Source of the DNA: Dinghuibacter sp035492835
GTDB taxonomy: Bacteria > Bacteroidota > Bacteroidia > Chitinophagales > Chitinophagaceae
Direction of reading: 5' to 3'
Length of the DNA: 64,000 nucleotides
Assembly (NCBI RefSeq): GCF_035492835.1
Contig: NZ_DATJIY010000219.1
Location: 1-64,000 of the forward strand
The translations under genes were made by a program, and so were the position numbers. The notes beneath the pieces were generated by a model. It ran no database searches, was not told the DNA's origin, and saw only the letters and a program-made list of their open reading frames with translations. Shown here in pieces: positions 57,453-64,000 of the stretch; the first letter of the stretch is position 1, and each line of letters begins with the position of its first letter.

Positions 57453-57460
57453 CAAAAATA
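57453..57460 (-). promoter_or_regulatory. -7 element of the acpP operon (TATTTTTG)
   Basis: Exact TAnnTTTG on the minus strand, 25 nt before the acpP ATG at 57427. No perfect -33 TTG is visible at 19-21 nt. Confidence 0.5.
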
Positions 57461-57604
57461 TAATTTTTGAGTTAATAACCATGCGGACCGCAAGTTTTCC
57501 TAAAAAAGGCCAACCTACCCATAAGTGGGCGAAAAATCCACATAAAGCGGACTTTCTGTCGCCGATTTGGCCTACCTTGAGCCCCCTACAATGCCCCCGC
57601 GGAC

Positions 57605-58036
57605 ATGGCACTTCGGATCATCGAACACGACTCTTCTGCATACCGTAAAATGGTGGAGCTCCGGGACGAAATTCTGCGGAGACCACTGGGATTGACCTTT
57701 TCCGAAGAAGACCTGGCCGCCGAACGCGACGACATCCTGATCGCCGCGTTCGAAGAGGAACGCATGGTCGCCTGTTGCGTCCTGACCCCCCAGAACACCG
57801 CCAGTCTACGGCTGAGGCAAATGGCCGTCAGCAAAGAAGCCCAGGGTAAGGGCGTGGGACGGGCCATGATCCGTTTTGCCGAAACCGTGGCCCGGGACCA
57901 CGGTTATGCCAAGGTCACCATGCACGCCAGGGCCTCCGCGCGGGGATTTTACGAAAAAATGGGGTATACGGTATCGGGCCCCGAGTTCGTGGAAGTCACC
58001 ATACCACATTATATAATGGAGAAAAACCTTCTCTAG
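57605..58036 (+). CDS. GNAT family N-acetyltransferase
   Basis: This 143-residue acetyltransferase has the acetyl-CoA loop MAVSKEAQGKGVGRAMIRFA (Q-x-x-G-x-G/A type) and a C-terminal SARGFYEKMGYTVSGPEF, with the Tyr near the end commonly used as general acid. It resembles ElaA-like or YitI-like small-molecule acetyltransferases. Substrate unknown. It overlaps the convergent YcxB gene by 4 nt. Confidence 0.92.
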   Translation: MALRIIEHDSSAYRKMVELRDEILRRPLGLTFSEEDLAAERDDILIAAFEEERMVACCVLTPQNTASLRLRQMAVSKEAQGKGVGRAMIRFAETVARDHGYAKVTMHARASARGFYEKMGYTVSGPEFVEVTIPHYIMEKNLL

Positions 58037-58512
58037 GCCCCCTTCCGGGCAATCCGCTCCCGGAGGATCGCCCTGGCCTCGCCCACCCGTTCCCCAAAGG
58101 CCGACTTGGGCAATAGGAAAAACGACCGGCTGTCGAAATAAAGGTGAAAGAACTGCGGCGTCTCCAGCCAGGTACTAAACTCGCTCCATGACCAGGTCCG
58201 GCCGCCGGCGCCGTTGGTGATAAAAAAATGCTGGGGCTCCAGACTTGCCTTGAAGTGATCCTTGAACGTCCGCTCCCGTCGGTATATCGAAAAAGGCAGG
58301 AAAAACCAAAAGGCACCCATCAAAGCCATCCACAGCACCGAGCTTGTCAGGAAGACAAAGGGGTATTTCTTATTGAAATAAAAGAAGCCCGCCGAGACGA
58401 TGGCGAACACATTTACCAGGATAATCATCAACCTGATCTCCCTCCGCGTGATAAAATGGTACCGCAACGCCTGGATAACCTGGCCTTTGTTGTAGGAGAA
58501 CTCCACTTGCAT
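58033..58512 (-). CDS. YcxB family membrane protein
   Basis: This 159-residue protein has two adjacent transmembrane helices (~30-48 and ~52-72: LMIILVNVFAIVSAGFFYF, then VFLTSSVLWMALMGAFWF) and a soluble C-terminal part with the YcxB-like pattern FKASLEPQHFFITNGAGGRT and a YFDSRSFFLLPKSAF end. The family has no assigned function. It is divergent from the TetR-type regulator. Confidence 0.85.
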   Translation of the reverse strand: MQVEFSYNKGQVIQALRYHFITRREIRLMIILVNVFAIVSAGFFYFNKKYPFVFLTSSVLWMALMGAFWFFLPFSIYRRERTFKDHFKASLEPQHFFITNGAGGRTWSWSEFSTWLETPQFFHLYFDSRSFFLLPKSAFGERVGEARAILRERIARKGA

Positions 58513-58581
58513 GGCGCTAATATCCTTTTAATTCCTTAGTTATCACCTTATCTTTTATTTAACAATTCCTTCACATTTAAA

Positions 58582-58614
58582 CAAACGTTTGACTTAAACA
58601 AGTGTTTAACTTTG
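58582..58614 (+). promoter_or_regulatory. Promoter and twin operators of the TetR-type regulator
   Basis: TAACTTTG (58607-58614) is an exact -7 element. Two palindromes cover the region before it: caaacgtttg (58582-58591) and aaacaagtgttt (58596-58607). TetR proteins bind such sites as dimers and block RNA polymerase, so autorepression and control of the efflux operon are likely. The repeats share the half-site AAAC/GTTT. Confidence 0.55.
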
Positions 58615-58637
58615 CGTCCGATATCCATCATTTAAGG

Positions 58638-59267
58638 ATGATTCTTATGGACAAACGATCTCAGATACTCGGTGCGGCTGAAAAGCTCTTCGCAGACAAG
58701 GGCTTCGAGGGTACTTCCGTAAGGGATATTGCTCACATGGCGGGGGTCAACCTGGCCATGATCTCGTATTATTTTGGGTCCAAGGAAAAGCTTTTCGAAG
58801 CGCTCGTCGAATACCGTTCCGGGTATACCGCGGGGGTATTGGAGGAACTGGCGAAGGACGAACACCTAAGCCCTATGGAAAAAATGTACAAGCTCATCGA
58901 TTTCTATGTCGACCGTATCCTTTCCAACTATAGGTTCCACAATATTATTTCCCGTCAATTTTCCACCCTCCAGTCCACCGACCTCAAGGAGGTATTGATG
59001 CGGATGAAGGAAAAGAACCTGGAACAGATACATAAGATCATGGACGATGGTGAAAAACTGGGTGTTTTCCGCAAAGTAGACCTCGAGCTGACCCTGGCAT
59101 CCATCATCGGGACCATTTCGCAAATGACCCTTTCCAAGGAGTGGTATTGCCGGATCCTGGGCATCCTGTCCCCCGATCCAAACGATTTTTCACCCGAGTT
59201 CGTCGTCCGGTTGAAAAGCCACCTGAAAGACCTGATTCACGCTCATTTGAGCATACCCAAATCATAA
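58638..59267 (+). CDS. TetR/AcrR family transcriptional regulator
   Basis: About 209 residues. The N-terminal HTH is RSQILGAAEKLFADKGFEGT, then VRDIAHMAGVNLAMISYYFG, with the C-terminal all-helical ligand domain beyond ~60. Translation starts at the ATG at 58638 or 58647; a GTG at 58602 falls inside the promoter and is excluded. It directly precedes a TolC-EmrA-EmrB efflux operon (22 nt to the next gene), so it is the probable drug-sensing repressor of that operon. Confidence 0.92.
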   Translation: MILMDKRSQILGAAEKLFADKGFEGTSVRDIAHMAGVNLAMISYYFGSKEKLFEALVEYRSGYTAGVLEELAKDEHLSPMEKMYKLIDFYVDRILSNYRFHNIISRQFSTLQSTDLKEVLMRMKEKNLEQIHKIMDDGEKLGVFRKVDLELTLASIIGTISQMTLSKEWYCRILGILSPDPNDFSPEFVVRLKSHLKDLIHAHLSIPKS

Positions 59268-59289
59268 ACAAAAAAGAAACCTGGATTAT

Positions 59290-60615
59290 ATGAAGCAAAC
59301 AATCGTAGTACTGGCTTTCTTGCTGTTAGCCCTCCCGGGCGTAAGGGCCCAGTCTCCCCGAACGATCACCTTGGACGAGGCGGTCAAGCTGGGGATCGAC
59401 AACAGCAAGCAGCTCAGGCAATCTAAAAACAAGATCGACGAAGCGCTCGCCCGACTGGACCAGACGAAAGACCTACGCCTGCCCAGTGCGAAAGTGAGCT
59501 TCCAGTATCTCCACGCCCTCATGCTGGCCCGGACGCTGAATTTTCCGGGTTTGACCCAGCCCGGCAAGCCGATAGAGCTGAACTTCGATTTTCCGGCCTA
59601 CCTGGGTACGCTCGCGATTTCGGAACCGATCATCAACGGCAACCAGTTCAAGTACGCCCGGCAGCAGGCCGACCTGACGCTACAGCTCACCAGGCTGGAC
59701 GCCGACAAGGACAAGGACGACGTAACCTTCCTGATCATCAGCGCCTACATCAACTATAACAAGATCCTGCAAAACCAGCAGATCGTGCAACGGAATATAG
59801 AAGATGTGGAACAGAAGCTGACCGAAATCAACAAGTATGAAAGTCAGGGTCTGGCCACCAAAAACGACGTATTGCGGTTCGAATTGCAGAAGTCCCAGAT
59901 CGAGCTCCAGCAGATCGAACTGGAGAACAACCGCAAGGATGCCAACTACGACATGGACATCATGTTGGGTTTGCCCGACAGCACACAGCTGACCATCAAC
60001 GACTTCAACTACCGGTTACAGGAGCAGCCCGTGTTTTCCGATCTGCTGACACAGGCTGGAGCCAATCGTCGTGAACTCCAGGACATCGCTTTCCAGGACA
60101 AGATCACCGATATCGACATCAAAAAGCTCCAGGACGGGAAACTCCCTACGCTGGCCGCCACCGCCGGGATGTACTACATCAACCCCACGGGTAAGCCCAT
60201 CCCCACAGACCATACGGTGCTGGCGCCGATCACGCTGGGACTGGGGGTTTCCTGGAATATAGGCTCCCTGTACACCACCAAGAACAAGGTCCGGGAAGTG
60301 GAAGCCCAGAAAAAAGAGATCCAGACCTCGAAGGACCAGATAAACGACGACATCCGCAAGGACGTACATACCGCCTACCTCGGCTACCTCCAGGCCCTCG
60401 ACAAGATCAAGATACTCCAGGTCGCCGTCGCCCAGGCCGAAGAGAACGAGCGGATCACGGAATCCAAATTCCAGAACAACCTCGTCAATACCACCGATCG
60501 GATCGACGCCCAGACGCAGCTGTACCAATCCAGGGTCAACCTGGAGGTCGCCAAATCCGACGCCACGATCGCTTATTATAACATGCTAAAATCGACAGGT
60601 AACGTTCACCTGTAA
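59290..60615 (+). CDS. TolC family outer membrane efflux protein
   Basis: This 441-residue protein has a signal peptide (VVLAFLLLALPGVRAQ) and two outer-membrane-efflux repeats of long helices, for example ITLDEAVKLGIDNSKQLRQS near the start and HTAYLGYLQALDKIKILQVA near the end. TolC-type trimers form the exit duct of tripartite pumps. It is first in the operon with the adaptor and permease that follow, 31 nt before the adaptor. Confidence 0.93.
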   Translation: MKQTIVVLAFLLLALPGVRAQSPRTITLDEAVKLGIDNSKQLRQSKNKIDEALARLDQTKDLRLPSAKVSFQYLHALMLARTLNFPGLTQPGKPIELNFDFPAYLGTLAISEPIINGNQFKYARQQADLTLQLTRLDADKDKDDVTFLIISAYINYNKILQNQQIVQRNIEDVEQKLTEINKYESQGLATKNDVLRFELQKSQIELQQIELENNRKDANYDMDIMLGLPDSTQLTINDFNYRLQEQPVFSDLLTQAGANRRELQDIAFQDKITDIDIKKLQDGKLPTLAATAGMYYINPTGKPIPTDHTVLAPITLGLGVSWNIGSLYTTKNKVREVEAQKKEIQTSKDQINDDIRKDVHTAYLGYLQALDKIKILQVAVAQAEENERITESKFQNNLVNTTDRIDAQTQLYQSRVNLEVAKSDATIAYYNMLKSTGNVHL

Positions 60616-60646
60616 CCCAATAATTACTTCAAAACTGCATTTTTAT

Positions 60647-61693
60647 ATGGAACAGAATACGACTCCCGAAAAGAAACCCCGCAAGCTCGTCTTCCCGATC
60701 ATCCTCGGATTGGTGCTGCTCATAGCCCTTGGCTTCACCCTGAAAGAATATATCTTCCTGCAAAGCCACGAAGAGACCGATGACGCGCAGATCGACGGGG
60801 ACATCAGCCCGGTCATCCCCAGGGTTCCCGGCTATGTAACCAGCATCAACTTCCAGGACAACCAGGTCGTCCACCAAGGCGATACCCTGGTCGTGCTGGA
60901 CGACAAGGACTACAAGATAAAGCTGGACCAGGCGAACGCCGCCCTGAACGCCGCCGAGAAGAACGTAGCCGCTTACAGGGCCACGATTTCCGAAAGCCGC
61001 TCCAACTTCGGCGTCCAGAAGGCCAACATTGACCAGGCTCAGGTACGTGCCTGGAAGGCCCAGCAGGACTATGACCGCTATAAGAACCTTTACGACGATC
61101 ATGTGATCACCAAGGCCCAGTTCGACCAGGCCACCGCCGACAAGGAAGCCGCCGACTATGCCCTGGAAGCCGCCAAGAGCCAAATGCCGGTACTCGACCA
61201 GCGCGTCAATACCAGCGAGCAGCAGACCAACGCGACCGCGTCCATCATCGATACCCGCAAGGCCGATATCGAATACGCCGCGTTGCAACTGTCCTACACC
61301 GTGATCACCGCTCCCGCCACCGGTATCGTCTCCAAGCGCAATATCCAGATCGGGCAGCTCGTCCAGGCCGGTTCGCCGATGTTCTCCATCGTACATGACA
61401 GCCTGTACGTCACGGCCAATTTCAAGGAAACCCAGATGAACGATATCAAGCTGAACCAAAAGGTGGATGTCGCGGTGGATGCCTTCCCCGACGACAAGAT
61501 CCAGGGTACGATCGAATCCGTATCCGGCGCCACCGGGGCTAAGTTTTCACTCCTGCCCCCGGACAACGCCACCGGGAACTTCGTAAAAGTCGTTCAACGC
61601 GTGCCCGTTCGTATCCGGCTCGACGTAGACAGCGCCGTCATGGCCCGTCTCCGTCCCGGTATGAGCGTAAAGGTCACCGTTCACACAAAATAA
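60647..61693 (+). CDS. HlyD family periplasmic adaptor (EmrA-like)
   Basis: This 348-residue adaptor has one N-terminal transmembrane helix (~17-33, VFPIILGLVLLIALGF), a lipoyl half-motif (TDDAQIDGDISPVIPRVPGY), a coiled-coil hairpin (~85-200), the second lipoyl half (YTVITAPATGIVSKRNIQIG) and a beta-barrel domain ending in RLRPGMSVKVTVHTK. It links the TolC-type protein to the MFS permease. Length and order match EmrA. Confidence 0.94.
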   Translation: MEQNTTPEKKPRKLVFPIILGLVLLIALGFTLKEYIFLQSHEETDDAQIDGDISPVIPRVPGYVTSINFQDNQVVHQGDTLVVLDDKDYKIKLDQANAALNAAEKNVAAYRATISESRSNFGVQKANIDQAQVRAWKAQQDYDRYKNLYDDHVITKAQFDQATADKEAADYALEAAKSQMPVLDQRVNTSEQQTNATASIIDTRKADIEYAALQLSYTVITAPATGIVSKRNIQIGQLVQAGSPMFSIVHDSLYVTANFKETQMNDIKLNQKVDVAVDAFPDDKIQGTIESVSGATGAKFSLLPPDNATGNFVKVVQRVPVRIRLDVDSAVMARLRPGMSVKVTVHTK

Positions 61694-61704
61694 ACTGATC
61701 GTAT

Positions 61705-63255
61705 ATGGCAGAATATGGTTTTAGAAGATGGATCATCACCATTACGGTGATCGTCGCTTCGCTGCTGGAATTGATCGATACCACGATCGTGAACGTCGCC
61801 CTGCCAGACATCATGGGAAACCTCGGCGCTACCCTGGAAGACGCCAACTGGATCGTCACGGGATACGCCGTCGCCAACGTCATCATCCTCCCGATGTCCG
61901 GGTGGCTGGGTGACCGGTTCGGACGGAAGAACTACTTCCTGACCTCGATCATCGTGTTCACCATAGCCTCCTTCCTGTGCGGTAATGCCCATAGCCTGAC
62001 GGAGCTCATTGCCTTCCGCCTGTTACAGGGTCTCGCCGGGGGCGGTCTTATCTCCACGGCCCAGGCCATCCTGCTGGAAACCTGGCCGCCGGCGGAAGTC
62101 GGGATGGCTACCGCGCTTTTTGGTCTGGGGGCCGTCGTCGGCCCCACCGTCGGACCGACCATCGGGGGTTTTATCACCGACAATATCAACTGGCAATGGA
62201 TATTCTACGTCAACATCCCCGTGGGCGCCATCGCCGCGTTCTGCGTGTCCACCTTTGTCCGGGAATCACCGCGATACGGTAAGGGCAAACGCATCGACTG
62301 GTGGGGCATCCTTTTCCTGGCCATCGCCGTGGGCTCCCTACAGGTAGTGCTGGAAAAAGGGGAAGACAAAGACTGGTTCTCGACCTGGTACATCTCCCTG
62401 CTCACCTTTACGACCATCGCCTCGGTGATCTGTTTCGTATGGCGGGAGACCAGCATCGACTATCCCATCGTCAACTTCAAAATCCTCCGGCACCGAAGCT
62501 TTACCATCGGGATATTCACTTCGTTCGTGCTTGGGGTGGCGTTGTACGGATCGACCTTCGTGTTCCCTGTCTTTTGCCAGACCTTGCTGGGCTTTACCGC
62601 CGCTCAAACCGGATTGATCCTGCTACCTGGGGGGTTGGCCACCATCAGCATGATGCCCTTCGTGGGTAATATGCTCAAGCGGGGCATACCCGCGCAGATA
62701 CTATCCGCCTGCGGGTTCTTCCTGTTCTTCATTTTCTGCTACATGCTCTATAACTCCAACCTGAATTCGGGTACGGGCGACTTCTTCTGGCCGCTCATCA
62801 TCCGCGGGGTGGGGATGGCCGTCCTTTTCGTACCCCTAACCACCCTGGCCATCCAGGACCTGAGGGGACCCGAAATCGGTCAGGGCACCGGTCTGAACAA
62901 CATGATGCGTCAGCTGGGCGGCTCCTTCGGGATCGCCATCATCACGACCATCATCCACATCAAGAGCGGCATCAACCGGGCAATTTTGCTGGAAAACGTG
63001 AACGTGTACAATCCCGCGTATGTCGCCCGGCACGGCTCCGCCGCCGCCTCCTTCATCGCCCAGGGCTTCTCCCCCGAACAAGCCGACGCGATGGCCAACG
63101 GCGCCATGGAAGGGGTCGTCACCAAACAGACGATGCTGACGACGTTCGACGACGTCTACCTGCTGGTAGGCTTCTTCGTCCTGCTCTGCATCCCCCTGAT
63201 CTTCCTCCAGAAATTCTCCAGGAAACCGGTGGCCATGCCCACCGATGCGCACTAA
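61705..63255 (+). CDS. DHA2 family MFS efflux permease (EmrB-like)
   Basis: This 516-residue permease has 14 predicted transmembrane helices. MFS motifs are present: LIDTTIVNVALPDIMGNLGA (motif D1 region), GWLGDRFGRKNYF (motif A) and GLGAVVGPTVGPTIGGFI (motif C, antiporter). It should export hydrophobic drugs or toxic acids with proton exchange through the EmrA/TolC-like partners. It ends the TetR-controlled operon, followed by a terminator. Confidence 0.95.
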   Translation: MAEYGFRRWIITITVIVASLLELIDTTIVNVALPDIMGNLGATLEDANWIVTGYAVANVIILPMSGWLGDRFGRKNYFLTSIIVFTIASFLCGNAHSLTELIAFRLLQGLAGGGLISTAQAILLETWPPAEVGMATALFGLGAVVGPTVGPTIGGFITDNINWQWIFYVNIPVGAIAAFCVSTFVRESPRYGKGKRIDWWGILFLAIAVGSLQVVLEKGEDKDWFSTWYISLLTFTTIASVICFVWRETSIDYPIVNFKILRHRSFTIGIFTSFVLGVALYGSTFVFPVFCQTLLGFTAAQTGLILLPGGLATISMMPFVGNMLKRGIPAQILSACGFFLFFIFCYMLYNSNLNSGTGDFFWPLIIRGVGMAVLFVPLTTLAIQDLRGPEIGQGTGLNNMMRQLGGSFGIAIITTIIHIKSGINRAILLENVNVYNPAYVARHGSAAASFIAQGFSPEQADAMANGAMEGVVTKQTMLTTFDDVYLLVGFFVLLCIPLIFLQKFSRKPVAMPTDAH

Positions 63256-63323
63256 GGCCCCCCGGCCACGGGCGACAGCCCTTCGCCACGGGCTCGTTAA
63301 GTCTTCGAAATGCAGTTGAAAAG

Positions 63324-63350
63324 TGCCGGTCCACGCGACCGGCATTTTTT
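63324..63350 (+). terminator. Intrinsic terminator of the efflux operon
   Basis: tgccggtc (63324-63331) and gaccggca (63337-63344) with loop cacgc, then six T. It lies 69 nt after the emrB-like stop. Confidence 0.88.
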
Positions 63351-63387
63351 ATTTTGGCGCGCCACGCTACCCCCACGGGCCCAAAAT

Positions 63388-63930
63388 TTACCCCCACTTG
63401 GGTATCGTACTGATAAATGCCTTCACCTCCTGCGTATACTGCACAAACTCCTCCGGCGAAAGCCCCAACTCCCCGAGGATCAGCGCATCCGGCGCGCGCA
63501 GCACGAACTTCATTTTGTAGAAGCGTTGATATTTACGCGGAAGCGCCCGCTCCGTTTCGATCATCACGCGGGCGATTTCGGAGAAGGCAACGATGAGCTG
63601 GGCTTGTTGCTCGTCCATACCGGGGAAGATCCCACGACAGGCGTCGAGCACGTATTGGTTCAGGAAATTCCGGACATCCACCGGTTGATGAATGGATTCC
63701 CGATGTTCCCAAAGCGCCTGGAAGGCATCGACCGCCACACCGGCGATCCGTTCCTTAGAGGTATCCTTTGGCAAAAGCTGAGTAGCGACATATTTCAGGG
63801 AGTCGGCAAAGATCGTCTGGATTTGTTGGAGGGCGGCCTCCCGGCCGACCCTGAGACTACGAACACACCTTCCGGGGTCAGCAAAGCCGCTTGGGGAAGA
63901 TGGTACTCCCCGGAATCGTCTCAATCTCAT
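63388..63930 (-). CDS. Degenerate ECF sigma factor-like protein
   Basis: This 180-residue protein has an ECF-sigma layout. A region 2-like stretch runs ~30-100 (REAALQQIQTIFADSLKYVA, then AVDAFQALWEHRESI, then VRNFLNQYVLDACRG). A region 4-like helix pair follows at ~130-175 (LPRKYQRFYKMKF, then LILGELGLSPEEFVQYTQEV). The -10 and -35 recognition residues are weakly conserved, so promoter activity is uncertain. The first ~28 residues look poorly conserved and a later start is possible. The remaining 70 bp to the window end show no further gene. Confidence 0.65.
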   Translation of the reverse strand: MRLRRFRGVPSSPSGFADPGRCVRSLRVGREAALQQIQTIFADSLKYVATQLLPKDTSKERIAGVAVDAFQALWEHRESIHQPVDVRNFLNQYVLDACRGIFPGMDEQQAQLIVAFSEIARVMIETERALPRKYQRFYKMKFVLRAPDALILGELGLSPEEFVQYTQEVKAFISTIPKWG

Positions 63931-64000
63931 AATAAAGTCCGCCTGGATTTAAAGCTATGAATTCCACCGCGCGTAGATATCTCCTCCCATTCCCTTGATC

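Overview
The window is a GC-rich chromosomal segment from a member of the Bacteroidota, most likely a Chitinophagaceae-like bacterium. The evidence is the set of type IX secretion and gliding genes (porP/sprF type, porU, porV, gldJ, gldF, gldG), a MurF-alanine racemase fusion, DUF4292, BshA of bacillithiol synthesis, and repeated use of the Bacteroidota promoter element TAnnTTTG. No insertion sequence, prophage, CRISPR array or plasmid gene was seen. The genus cannot be fixed from the sequence alone.

Layout. 0-4 kb: Lrp-type regulator with its exporter, dipeptidase, S4 RNA-binding protein, trmD. 4-8 kb: two tandem LolA-like secreted proteins on the minus strand, then adenine deaminase and 3-methyladenine glycosylase I. 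8-12.4 kb: an anmK-oxyR pair, upp, a PorP/SprF protein and a second alkylation glycosylase. 12.4-16.9 kb: EI24 protein, RsmI-like methylase, secreted M28 peptidase, bshA. 16.9-28.2 kb: a minus-strand envelope block (porU, porV; then ispF, dut, DUF4292 and an EnvC-like degenerate LytM protein), with gldJ and murF divergent from it. 28.5-30.3 kb: a MarR regulator with a four-cysteine tail, then a cysteine desulfurase. 30.8-37 kb: a tightly coupled chain gldF-gldG-terC-murF/alr, then lspA.

37-42.4 kb: a minus-strand sulfite reductase, cobA, siroheme synthase, fumC operon. Its 5' leader holds an uncalled 28-residue cysteine-rich ORF (42346 to 42260) behind a textbook promoter and followed by an intrinsic terminator. 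This looks like a cysteine-responsive attenuator and is the most interesting item in the window. 42.5-49.3 kb: enoyl-CoA hydratase, gltX, polysaccharide deacetylase, an unknown lipoprotein, tatD, tRNA-Ser(GGA), a secreted MetX-like hydrolase and a TlpA-type thioredoxin.

49.3-55.1 kb is the most accessory-looking stretch. It has a cNMP-domain histidine kinase next to a receiver-glutaredoxin-like-thioredoxin-reductase-like fusion without redox cysteines, three paralogous small HTH-like proteins, a HAD phosphatase, a sigma-region-2-only protein with a small partner, and an XRE regulator. 55-57.5 kb: acpP-fabF-rnc. 57.6-63.3 kb: GNAT and YcxB proteins, then a TetR-controlled tripartite efflux operon (TolC, EmrA, EmrB). 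A degenerate ECF-sigma-like protein closes the window.

Many genes carry TA-N2-TT[TC][GA] only 3-8 nt before the start codon, which suggests that near-leaderless mRNAs are common in this genome.
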